A stretch of 64,000 nucleotides of DNA, from positions 44,637 through 108,636 of the forward strand of contig DEFM01000006.1 in NCBI GenBank assembly GCA_002350855.1, written 5' to 3'. The DNA is from Prevotellaceae bacterium UBA2852. GTDB lineage: Bacteria; Bacteroidota; Bacteroidia; Bacteroidales; Bacteroidaceae. Position 1 is the first letter of the stretch. Each line of letters opens with the position of its first letter. The translations under genes were made by a program, and so were the position numbers. Shown one piece after another: positions 1 to 7,290 of this stretch. The notes beneath the pieces are model-generated. The model had not been told where the DNA came from and did not search any database. It was given only the letters and a program-made list of their open reading frames with translations.

Positions 1-2106
1 TGCTCTGAGATTCACCTCGACTCTCGTACTCCAGAGGAGAAGGCAGCTGTGCCTGGTCGTGAACTCGTAAACAAAGACGACCCACAGGTGATTGAAATCT
101 GGAACATCGTGTTCATGCAGTTCAACCGCAAGGCAGACGGAAGTCTCGAACCACTGTCAATGAACGTAATCGACACTGGTATGGGCTTCGAGCGTCTGGT
201 ACGTGCGCTGCAGGGCAAGCACTCCAACTACGACACCGACGTGTTCCAGCCTATCATCCGCGTTCTCAGCGACATGACCGGAATCAAGTATGGTGCAGAT
301 GAAAAGACAGACGTAGCTATGCGAGTAGTAGCAGACCACCTTCGTGCAATTGCATTCTCCATTGCCGACGGTCAGCTGCCTTCCAACGCCAAGGCAGGTT
401 ATGTCATCCGCCGTATTCTCCGCCGTGCAGTACGCTACGGCTACACTTTCCTCGGGCAGAAGCAGTCATTCATACATAAACTCGTTCCTACACTCATCGC
501 AGAGATGGGTGAGGCATTCCCAGAGCTGAGCGCACAGAAAGACCTTATCATGAAGGTCATGAAGGAAGAGGAAGACTCATTCCTCCGCACTCTCGAAAAC
601 GGAATCCGTCTGCTCAACGGTGTAATGGAAGAGACTCGTCAGGCCGGCAAGACAGAGATTGCAGGCGACAAGGCTTTCACCCTCTTCGATACATTCGGTT
701 TCCCTCTCGACCTCACCGAACTTATCTGCCGTGAGAACGGAATGACTGTTGACGAAGCAGGATTCAATGCAGAAATGCAGAAGCAGAAAGACCGTGCACG
801 CAATGCTGCCCAGCGCGAACTGGGCGACTGGCAAATAGTCGGCTCTGCAGCAAGCGACTCTGTAGTGGAAAGTAATTTCGTTGGTTACGACTATACGGAA
901 TATACCTGCCACATCCTACAATATCGTGAAGTGAAGCAGAAGAAAGGCACCAGCTATGAACTCGTACTCGACACTACCCCATTCTATGCAGAGATGGGTG
1001 GTGAAGTCGGTGACCAGGGTGTATTGGTAAGCGAAAACGAAACCATCAACGTGCTCGACGTGAAGAAGGAGAATGGTCTCAGCGTACATATTGTTGACCA
1101 TCTGCCCGAGAATCCAGAAGCACAATTCATGGCTTGCGTGGATGTTGACAAACGTCGTGCAACTGAGGCAAACCACTCATGTACTCACCTTCTCGATGCA
1201 GCACTCCGTGAGGTTCTCGGCACACATGTTGAGCAGAAGGGTTCACTCGTCACTCCAGAAGGACTTCGCTTCGACTTCAGCCACTTTGAGAAAGTCACTC
1301 CAGAGCAGCTGCGTGAGGTTGAACATATAGTTAATGACAAGATTCGTCAGAACATACCTCTCACCGAATACCGTGACTGTCCTATAGAGGAAGCCAAGAA
1401 ACTCGGTGCAATTGCACTCTTCGGCGAGAAATACGGTGACCGTGTACGTGTTGTTCAGTTTGGCGACAGCGTAGAATTCTGCGGTGGATGCCATGTTAAA
1501 GCAACAGGTCAGATCGGTATGGTTCGCATCGTAAGCGAAAGCAGCATCGCAGCCGGAGTTCGTCGTATCGAAGCCATCACCGGTAAGAAAGTTGAAGAGC
1601 TGCTGGATCGTATGCAAGACATTATCACAGATCTCAGAAACCTCTTTAACAACGCTCCAGACCTTATCGCTACCATCCGCAAGAACATCGAGGAAAACGC
1701 AGAGCTGAAAAAGAGCGTTGAGGAATTCGCAGCACAGAAGGCTCAGCAGTTCAAAAAAGTCTTCCTGGAAAAGGCTGAGACCATCAATGGTGTCAAAGTT
1801 ATTTCAGGTGTTGCACCAATCAATGCACAAAACGCAAAAGACATTGCCTTCCAGTTCAGAGCACAGTTCCCAGAACAGCTCCTCGTTGTTATCGGTGCAT
1901 TGAACAACGGCAAGCCCAACCTCACTGTGGCATTCTCTGATGACCTTGTTGCTGCAGGCAAGAATGCAGGCAAGATTATCCGCGACGCAGCCAAGCTCAT
2001 GCAAGGCGGCGGCGGTGGTCAGCCTCACTTCGCAACTGCAGGCGGTAAGGATCCTAACAGCGTGCAGGATGCCGTAAACAAAGTAATTGAATTGGCAGAA
2101 CTTTAA
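1..2106 (+). CDS. alaS: Alanyl-tRNA synthetase, 3' part (5' end outside window)
   Basis: This enzyme charges tRNA-Ala with alanine in the cytoplasm and hydrolyses mischarged Ser/Gly-tRNA. The reading frame is open from base 1 and begins inside the catalytic domain (CSEIHLDSR), so about 170 residues are missing at the left edge and 701 are visible. The later part shows the editing-domain zinc signature, HSCTH near residue 390 and CGGCH near residue 495. The protein ends with the helical/DHH-type C-terminal domain, including a glycine-rich [14 protein letters not shown] stretch typical of the AlaRS C-Ala domain. The stop is TAA at 2104-2106, and the next gene starts 17 bp downstream on the same strand. 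The family assignment is secure; the only oddity is the truncation by the window edge. Confidence 0.97.
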   Translation, partial: CSEIHLDSRTPEEKAAVPGRELVNKDDPQVIEIWNIVFMQFNRKADGSLEPLSMNVIDTGMGFERLVRALQGKHSNYDTDVFQPIIRVLSDMTGIKYGADEKTDVAMRVVADHLRAIAFSIADGQLPSNAKAGYVIRRILRRAVRYGYTFLGQKQSFIHKLVPTLIAEMGEAFPELSAQKDLIMKVMKEEEDSFLRTLENGIRLLNGVMEETRQAGKTEIAGDKAFTLFDTFGFPLDLTELICRENGMTVDEAGFNAEMQKQKDRARNAAQRELGDWQIVGSAASDSVVESNFVGYDYTEYTCHILQYREVKQKKGTSYELVLDTTPFYAEMGGEVGDQGVLVSENETINVLDVKKENGLSVHIVDHLPENPEAQFMACVDVDKRRATEANHSCTHLLDAALREVLGTHVEQKGSLVTPEGLRFDFSHFEKVTPEQLREVEHIVNDKIRQNIPLTEYRDCPIEEAKKLGAIALFGEKYGDRVRVVQFGDSVEFCGGCHVKATGQIGMVRIVSESSIAAGVRRIEAITGKKVEELLDRMQDIITDLRNLFNNAPDLIATIRKNIEENAELKKSVEEFAAQKAQQFKKVFLEKAETINGVKVISGVAPINAQNAKDIAFQFRAQFPEQLLVVIGALNNGKPNLTVAFSDDLVAAGKNAGKIIRDAAKLMQGGGGGQPHFATAGGKDPNSVQDAVNKVIELAEL

Positions 2107-2123
2107 CAAAAACTCCTACCCCC

Positions 2124-2555
2124 ATGAAACACTTACTTTCTAAAAAAGGAATCATAGGTGCATTGTTGCTTCTGGCGACAGGCACAGCACCTGTAGCGGC
2201 TCAGACCGTTTACGACGGTTCTAACCGCAGTATCGGTACAATCAGCAGTGATGGGACAGTGCGCGACGGCTCTAACCGCAGCATCGGCACCATCAGTAGC
2301 GATGGCATAGTACGCGATGGTTCTAACCGCAGTGTGGGTTACATCAGCAGCGACGGCACCATCCGCGACGGTTCTAACCGAAGCATTGGCAAAGTAGAAA
2401 GTAACGGCACTGTGCGCGACGGATCCAACCGCCAGATTGGAAGCATCAGCAGTGACGGCACTGTGCGCGACGGATCCAACCGCCAGATTGGACAAGCTAA
2501 GGGGGTGAAGCGAGAATGGGCAGCCGTATTCTTTTTCTTCTCGCTATTTAAGTAA
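2124..2555 (+). CDS. Secreted tandem-repeat protein (17-residue DGSNR repeats)
   Basis: The 143-residue protein begins with a signal peptide (MKHLLSKKGIIGALLLLATG, cleavage probably after VAA). Five complete 17-residue units follow, of the form DGSNRSIGTISSDGTVR, plus a sixth partial unit. It ends in an abrupt aromatic tail (AAVFFFFSLFK). Each unit would make a short beta hairpin, so the mature protein is probably a small repetitive beta structure in the periplasm or on the surface. Conserved positions are D-G-S-N-R and the alternating I/V residues. The gene lies 17 bp after alaS and runs convergently into the helicase gene 8 bp away. I recognise the repeat style as common in Bacteroidales proteins but know no function, and I assign none. 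Confidence 0.8.
   Translation: MKHLLSKKGIIGALLLLATGTAPVAAQTVYDGSNRSIGTISSDGTVRDGSNRSIGTISSDGIVRDGSNRSVGYISSDGTIRDGSNRSIGKVESNGTVRDGSNRQIGSISSDGTVRDGSNRQIGQAKGVKREWAAVFFFFSLFK
2214..2492 (+). repeat. 51-bp tandem repeat inside the DGSNR gene
   Basis: Units begin at 2214, 2265, 2316, 2367 and 2418, with a partial sixth at 2469. Units five and six start almost identically (gacggatccaaccgccagat), which points to recent duplication or gene conversion. The period is a multiple of three, so copy-number changes keep the frame. Confidence 0.9.
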
Positions 2556-2563
2556 AAAAGGCG

Positions 2564-3958
2564 TCAAAAATTTACAAGATAGACTTTTTCTGTGGCTCTG
2601 GTTATTGCCGTGTACAACCAACGGTAATAGTCAGGGCCTATCATTTCTTCGGTCATGTACCCCTGATCAATGAACACATGACCCCACTGCCCACCCTGCG
2701 CCTTATGACAAGTCACAGCATAGGCGTACTTCAACTGTAGTGCATTGAAATACGGATCTTCCTTGAGTTTCTTCAGTCGGTCTTGCTTATTTGGAATGTC
2801 AGCATAGTCGGCAAGCACCTCTTCTGTAAGTTTCTGCTGATGTTCAGGAGTGAGCGAAGGCGCCTCCTCATGCAGAGTGTCGAGCAGGACAGTCGCTTCA
2901 AACTCATAGTCATCATAATCGGGCAACGCCAGCACACAATCGGCAAATCGGAATCCATAGAACTCCCTGACATGACGCACTCTCCTAACCCTGCAAATAT
3001 CTCCATTGGCAAGAAATGAAACAGAAGCCCCCTCTAACTCCCCTGAAGGGAGCTGTGGCTTCACCCAATAATAATTATTCTTAGCAATCATCACCATGTC
3101 ACGGGAGGTCAGTTCATCCTCGTAATCCAATATCTGCGCACGAATGCCACGATTGTAAATCACTGCACGCTTGTTGCTTCTGCAAATCACTATAGTATCA
3201 TCCGTACCATAGCGGGCATAACAGGAATCAAGAGTATCTATCAGTTCGTCACCAGGAACTTTCACTATGTCAGCAAATCCGTCGAGATGAAACTGCGGGA
3301 AGGCAGACGTCAGACCTTTGGCTATCAGCTGACGAAGCATAGTGGCATTGAAAAGAATACCAGACTGCTCCGACTGACGCACCACCTGCTCCAGACGAGC
3401 AACGAACGGAGTTAGTCCGAACATCTCCAACGTATCAGGTTGCAATGCCGGACTGAGAGTTTCACCCACTGGTGGCAACTGAGCTGTATCACCCACCAGC
3501 AGCAGACGACAATGACGTTCACTGCCGTAAACAAACTGTATCAGGTCGTCCAACACTTTACCCTCATCAATCATCGAAGCCTCATCAACTATAAACAATG
3601 TCTGTTTCAGACTGTTAAAGCCAAGAGAGAAGGAATCAAGCTGCAAAATAGACTTCTGACGATAAATCGTCTTGTGAATAGTATATGCCTGATGCTCTGA
3701 ATAAAGTGAAAATACTTTCGCAGCACGACCAGTAGGAGCCATAAGCACACAGTTATACTCCATCTGCTCCATCGTTCGCACAAAAGCACCGACGAGAGAT
3801 GTCTTTCCTGTTCCTGCATAACCAAGAAGCACACCTACCGATTTGTCATCCTGCGACAGAACAAAATCAGCCAAAACTGATGCCATTTTCTCCTGGTCAG
3901 AAGTCGGAGAAAAGGCAAAATTCTGCAGAATTTGTTCCTTTATATAATCATTAAGCAT
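2564..3958 (-). CDS. RecD-like superfamily 1 DNA helicase / AAA ATPase
   Basis: The 464-residue protein resembles the helicase core of RecD/Dda-type SF1B enzymes, which unwind DNA 5' to 3' using ATP. Visible motifs are Walker A GYAGTGKT (residues 46-53), motif Ia APTGRAAKVF (about 74-83), Walker B VDEAS (124-128), motif III LVGDTAQLPPVG, and the C-terminal UvrD-like motifs CHKAQGGQW and YTAITRA. It is much shorter than full RecD and has no RecB or RecC partner nearby, so it is probably a stand-alone repair helicase. A 39-bp dispersed-repeat fragment lies inside the coding sequence at 3024-3062 and adds 13 residues between the WV and VSFLANGD segments. The protein starts with ATG at 3958, and its stop faces the stop of the repeat gene. 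Confidence 0.9.
   Translation of the reverse strand: MLNDYIKEQILQNFAFSPTSDQEKMASVLADFVLSQDDKSVGVLLGYAGTGKTSLVGAFVRTMEQMEYNCVLMAPTGRAAKVFSLYSEHQAYTIHKTIYRQKSILQLDSFSLGFNSLKQTLFIVDEASMIDEGKVLDDLIQFVYGSERHCRLLLVGDTAQLPPVGETLSPALQPDTLEMFGLTPFVARLEQVVRQSEQSGILFNATMLRQLIAKGLTSAFPQFHLDGFADIVKVPGDELIDTLDSCYARYGTDDTIVICRSNKRAVIYNRGIRAQILDYEDELTSRDMVMIAKNNYYWVKPQLPSGELEGASVSFLANGDICRVRRVRHVREFYGFRFADCVLALPDYDDYEFEATVLLDTLHEEAPSLTPEHQQKLTEEVLADYADIPNKQDRLKKLKEDPYFNALQLKYAYAVTCHKAQGGQWGHVFIDQGYMTEEMIGPDYYRWLYTAITRATEKVYLVNF
3024..3062 (-). repeat. Dispersed repeat fragment embedded in helicase CDS
   Basis: This 39-bp block is bounded by gaagcc and ggcttc and contains cctctaactcccc followed by gaagggag. 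The same word order (C-rich arm, ctaactcccc, G-rich arm) occurs in the intergenic copies at 15090-15180 and 32853-32953. Its length is exactly 13 codons and it encodes KPQLPSGELEGAS without breaking the frame. Confidence 0.65.
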
Positions 3959-4010
3959 ATTTTTTCAAAAAAAATCTATAGAAAACGCAACACAATTGAT
4001 TTCTTTTCAT

Positions 4011-4018
4011 TATTTTTG
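4011..4018 (+). promoter_or_regulatory. Candidate -7 element (tatttttg) for the 4101 operon
   Basis: tatttttg fits the Bacteroidetes TAnnTTTG -7 consensus and lies about 83 bp before the start codon, in the 142-bp divergent gap. No convincing -33 element is seen at the usual spacing. Confidence 0.4.
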
Positions 4019-4100
4019 CAACCAAGTTGTGTACTATACCAAAAGTCACAGTGCAAAATTATAGATAAAATTTTAAAATAATAATATCATACCACTAAAA

Positions 4101-4790
4101 ATGAACAAAAAAAGCTTAATCAACATTGTGTTAGTTGTATGTACTCTGGGGCTTATGTATGCCTGCTTCATGAGTATATATAGCGACATCGCATTCGATG
4201 AAGAGAAAGAAATTCGTGAAAACGCAGTAAAAGCACGCCTGATGCAAATCCGCGATGCAGAAGAAAGTTTCAAAAAAGCAAACGGACACTTCTGCAGCAC
4301 ACTCGACTCACTGATCGACTTCGTCAAGAACGGCAAGACAGTCGACAAAGTCATCAAGGAAGGCGAACTCTCTGACGACCAGCTTGAAGCTGGTATGACA
4401 GAGCGCGAAGCAATCCTCAAGGGAATCATCAAGCGTGATACTATCTGGATTAAGGCAAGCGAAGCTCTCAACATCTCATGCCCAGATTCTCTCAAGTACG
4501 TACCTGTAGGTAGAGAAGGTGCTCTCATCCAGCTCAACCTCGCAGACCGCGTAAACGAGAAGACTTACGAAATGGAAACTCTCATCGAGTTCCGTGCATC
4601 TCTCGACGACTACATGTACGGTGTAGCTGAAAAGCGCATCCGCAACATGAAGACCGACCTCAAGAAGCGTGGTAAGAACCGTGCAGACCTCTTCGACGAA
4701 GCAGGTGACGACTACGACGGAGAATGGTACGGACTCCGTATGGGTGACCTCAAAGATGCCAGCAACAAGATGGCTGGTAACTGGGAATGA
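4101..4790 (+). CDS. Single-pass membrane protein with pilin-like topology, function unknown
   Basis: The 229-residue protein has one hydrophobic helix at residues 7-27 (INIVLVVCTLGLMYACFMSI). A charged amphipathic stretch follows (EKEIRENAVKARLMQIRDAEESF), then the pattern NGHFCSTLDSLIDFV. A single N-terminal helix followed by a 'residues-NG-Y/F-x-LDxL' motif is also seen in type II/IV pseudopilins, but there is no G/FxxxxE prepilin cleavage site, so this is only a resemblance. The stop overlaps the start of the DUF3822 gene (ATGA), implying translational coupling, and rsmD follows. I recall this trio as a conserved neighbourhood in Bacteroidales. No function is assigned. Confidence 0.75.
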   Translation: MNKKSLINIVLVVCTLGLMYACFMSIYSDIAFDEEKEIRENAVKARLMQIRDAEESFKKANGHFCSTLDSLIDFVKNGKTVDKVIKEGELSDDQLEAGMTEREAILKGIIKRDTIWIKASEALNISCPDSLKYVPVGREGALIQLNLADRVNEKTYEMETLIEFRASLDDYMYGVAEKRIRNMKTDLKKRGKNRADLFDEAGDDYDGEWYGLRMGDLKDASNKMAGNWE

Positions 4791-5599
4791 TTCAAGAAAA
4801 CAACACACCTAAAAGCTTGTCCATCCGCATCAGTACGGATGGGCTTGCTTTTTGTGTATATACCCCAAACAGCGAACCACACTACACCTATAAGCGTTGG
4901 CAAGTCAAACCCATCATGTCAATGGCTGCCAACCTGAAAGAAGCACTGACCAACGAACCCATCCTCCATGGACTGTTCCAGCGCGTCAATGTGCTTATCT
5001 CAACACCGCAGTTCACCACATTGCCAGTAATGGCATTCCAGCGCGACAAGATTGAGGACGTATTCCAGTTTGTCTTCCCAAAGACACAAAACTACCACGT
5101 CACCTACAACCTACTGCGACGTTCAGGAGTTGCGATTATCTTCGGCGTAGACCGACATGTTCGTCAGCTCATCCTTGACGACTATCCACGCGCACGCTTC
5201 TACGCTGCCGCTTCCACCCTCTCCGAATTTCTTAGCGAGAAAAGCCTGATAGGTTCTCACCGCAAGATGTATGTCTACCTTCACGAAGGAGAAATGACTC
5301 TCTACTGCTTCAACAAAGGACTCATCACCTTCGCCAATACCTACAGCGTCAAAGGAGTAAATGACTGCCAGTATTACATTCTCAATGTATGGCAGCAGCT
5401 CCATTACGACCAACTCGACGACACTCTCGCCATCATCTCCGACGAGGCAGATGCCAGCCCACTCGCTGACAAACTACTCTACTTCATCAAAGACACCAAA
5501 CTCATTCAGGCATCAGAGGACTTCCGCGACACACTCACAGCCAACGAATCCAACAACATGCCTTACGACCTGCAGACACTCCTCGTCTGCGGCTTCTAG
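4787..5599 (+). CDS. DUF3822 family protein
   Basis: This 270-residue cytoplasmic protein has no signal peptide or membrane segment and matches the DUF3822 family of Bacteroidetes by length, context and motifs (LHGLFQRVNVLISTPQFTTLP, then VTYNLLRRSGVAIIFGVD). From memory, a structure of a Bacteroides homologue was described as having an actin-like ATPase (ASKHA) fold; I cannot confirm this from sequence and see no clear phosphate loops. Its start overlaps the preceding gene by 4 bp (ATGA), so the two are co-translated. A dispersed repeat fills the 104-bp space before rsmD. The function is unknown. Confidence 0.85.
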   Translation: MIQENNTPKSLSIRISTDGLAFCVYTPNSEPHYTYKRWQVKPIMSMAANLKEALTNEPILHGLFQRVNVLISTPQFTTLPVMAFQRDKIEDVFQFVFPKTQNYHVTYNLLRRSGVAIIFGVDRHVRQLILDDYPRARFYAAASTLSEFLSEKSLIGSHRKMYVYLHEGEMTLYCFNKGLITFANTYSVKGVNDCQYYILNVWQQLHYDQLDDTLAIISDEADASPLADKLLYFIKDTKLIQASEDFRDTLTANESNNMPYDLQTLLVCGF

Positions 5600-5602
5600 A
5601 AA

Positions 5603-5668
5603 AGAAGACCCTCCCCCTTACCCCTCCCATGTAGGGAGTGGAGTAGTAAGAACCATCCAGATGGGATT
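5603..5668 (+). repeat. Dispersed repeat copy between DUF3822 gene and rsmD
   Basis: The copy contains gaagaccctcccccttaccc, then cctcccatgtagggag (hairpin), then aaccatccagatgg. This follows the order of the family seen elsewhere in the window: a GAAGACCC start, a C/G hairpin and a CCATCCGGATGG core, here with one substitution in the core. Confidence 0.7.
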
Positions 5669-5703
5669 TTTAGTACTATCGCTTCACGCTTCACATTATT
5701 TGC

Positions 5704-6258
5704 ATGCGGATCATCGGTGGTAAATACAAACATAAGAGAATAGACGTACCAAGTTCTTTCAAGGCACGTCCCACTACCGATTTCGCCAAGGAAAGCCTTT
5801 TCAACATCCTTCACAACGTATATGTGGACTTTGATTCCGCACCCGCTGTGCTCGACCTCTTTGCAGGAACGGGCAGCATAAGCCTCGAATTCCTTTCAAG
5901 AGGTTGCGGACGTGTGGTAAGCGTTGAGAAAGACTACAAGCACTACCAGTTCCTGCAACGCACATGCCGTCAATTAGGTGACAAGGCATGGATGCCCCTC
6001 CATGCCGACGTATTTAAATATGTGCAACGGGCCAGCACTCAGTTTGACATTATCTTCGCTGACCCACCCTACACTCTCGAAAACCTTGCTGACATTCCTT
6101 CCGCTGTATTCGGAGCAAACCTCCTTGCTCCCGACGGCATCTTCATTCTCGAACACGGCAAGGACTATTCATTCGAAAACGACCCACACTTCCTGGAGCA
6201 CAGGAACTATGGGTCGGTCAACTTCACCTTCTTCCAGAAGAAAAAGGAAGAAAACTAA
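5704..6258 (+). CDS. rsmD: 16S rRNA (guanine966-N2)-methyltransferase RsmD
   Basis: RsmD methylates G966 of 16S rRNA in the assembled 30S subunit using S-adenosylmethionine. The 184-residue protein starts [13 protein letters not shown], the typical family start. It has the SAM-binding motif [17 protein letters not shown] (residues 51-67), the acidic end of the next strand (VEKD, 74-77), and the N-methyltransferase catalytic motif DPPY (120-123). An early [15 protein letters not shown] segment is also characteristic. It is the last gene of the 4101-6258 cluster, and its 3' end overlaps the convergent YbjQ gene by 4 bp. Confidence 0.95.
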   Translation: MRIIGGKYKHKRIDVPSSFKARPTTDFAKESLFNILHNVYVDFDSAPAVLDLFAGTGSISLEFLSRGCGRVVSVEKDYKHYQFLQRTCRQLGDKAWMPLHADVFKYVQRASTQFDIIFADPPYTLENLADIPSAVFGANLLAPDGIFILEHGKDYSFENDPHFLEHRNYGSVNFTFFQKKKEEN

Positions 6259-6572
6259 ATCACTACAGCAGTACCGCTGCAGGCAACCATGAGCATGGAG
6301 CCGGAATTGCCTACTGTCTCGTAGTCGATATCCACTCCTACTATGGCGTTGGCATTTAGAGCTGCTGCACGTTGGGAGATTTCACGAAGTGCATTTTCCT
6401 TTGCTTCTATTAGTACTTTCTCATAACTGTTGCTGCGTCCTCCGAAGATGTCGCGAAGACCAGCCTTGAAATCTTTGAAGAAATTTGCACCGATAATAAC
6501 TTCACTTGTGACAATACCGCAATACATCTGTATTGGGTGTCCTTCAATTGTAGGTGTTGTTGTGATTAACAT
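6255..6572 (-). CDS. YbjQ family (DUF74) heavy-metal-binding-like protein
   Basis: The 105-residue protein matches the UPF0145/YbjQ family over its whole length. It has the N-terminal [13 protein letters not shown], central [20 protein letters not shown], and C-terminal [18 protein letters not shown]. The family forms pentamers with a ferredoxin-like fold and is often annotated as metal-binding, but its cellular role is not established. It overlaps rsmD tail to tail by 4 bp and lies 21 bp downstream of a membrane-protein gene on the same strand. No signal peptide is present. Confidence 0.9.
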   Translation of the reverse strand: MLITTTPTIEGHPIQMYCGIVTSEVIIGANFFKDFKAGLRDIFGGRSNSYEKVLIEAKENALREISQRAAALNANAIVGVDIDYETVGNSGSMLMVACSGTAVVI

Positions 6573-6593
6573 GACTTTAGTATAATTTAATTA

Positions 6594-7151
6594 TCAGAAA
6601 ACTATAATTAGTGATATCGCAGATATAATACTTAGTGCTGCTAAAACATAATCCGTGGGCAAAATCTTCTCATAGCCTTTTGGATACAGTGTCGGAAGAT
6701 CCTTATTGGAAAGCAACAACACTAATGCAATAATCGTTACAGCAGCCCAAGCCAAGAATAGCCACGACGCAAGAACCTCAACGTCGATAATTGCAAGAAA
6801 AATCAAAAAAGCTATTGATAAAAATGCATGAACTCTAAGTTGAAAAAGGGAATTAGGTTTACGCTTTTTTATTCCGACACACCCCTTAATGCCAAGTATA
6901 TTAGTGGAAAGCCAGAATATGACGAACGGTAAGAAATAAATTAAATAATCTTCAAATCCAATGTTAGAATGAATTAAAAGAATTATTCTAATAATGAACC
7001 AGAAAATAAAAACGGTAGAAAAAACAGTGCATGAGATAGAACAGTTCTTTGCAGAATTCAAGGATTTATAGTATTCAATATCTATAAGTCCATTTCTTTC
7101 GCCTTTCCAATGAATTCCATTGGAAATGGTTCTTTCAAATTTGTCTCTCAT
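6594..7151 (-). CDS. Multi-pass membrane protein, function unknown
   Basis: The 185-residue protein has about five hydrophobic segments, roughly residues 38-60, 68-90, 106-122, 126-146 and 165-185 (for example FLPFVIFWLSTNILGI). It begins with a soluble, basic N-terminus of about 30 residues (MRDKFERTISNGIHWKGERN). Its base composition is more A/T-rich than its neighbours, visible as runs of a and t in 6780-7080, which may mean a different origin. It lies between the YbjQ gene and a dispersed repeat. I recognise no family. Confidence 0.65.
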   Translation of the reverse strand: MRDKFERTISNGIHWKGERNGLIDIEYYKSLNSAKNCSISCTVFSTVFIFWFIIRIILLIHSNIGFEDYLIYFLPFVIFWLSTNILGIKGCVGIKKRKPNSLFQLRVHAFLSIAFLIFLAIIDVEVLASWLFLAWAAVTIIALVLLLSNKDLPTLYPKGYEKILPTDYVLAALSIISAISLIIVF

Positions 7152-7180
7152 AACACTTCTGTTTTAGATGGGTAATAATA

Positions 7181-7289
7181 GTCTTATCCGGATGAGGTAA
7201 CTACTCCCCTCCCTCGCAGGGCAACTGCGCGGATAGCCGCTCAAGCAGTTGGTGACCAAAGGAAAGGTGGTAGGCAAGGGGTTGGGTCA
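7181..7289 (-). repeat. Dispersed repeat copy with extra cruciform
   Basis: Read on the minus strand this copy runs from tgacccaaccccttgcc to gagggaggggagtagttacc and ends in tcatccggataag, the same order as the copy at 21766-21824. A further stem-loop is nested inside: caactgc (7222-7228) pairs with gcagttg (7245-7251), and gcgg pairs with ccgc within it. It fills the 139-bp gap between the membrane-protein gene and the S9 peptidase gene. Confidence 0.65.
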
Positions 7290-7290
7290 G

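Noticed and set aside
2214..2492. Non-coding satellite or CRISPR-like array
   Set aside because: The 51-bp period keeps one reading frame with a signal peptide before it, so it is a coding repeat.
6594..7151. Horizontally acquired island around the A/T-rich membrane protein
   Set aside because: Only this one gene differs in composition, and no integrase, transposase or tRNA boundary is present; too little to claim an island.
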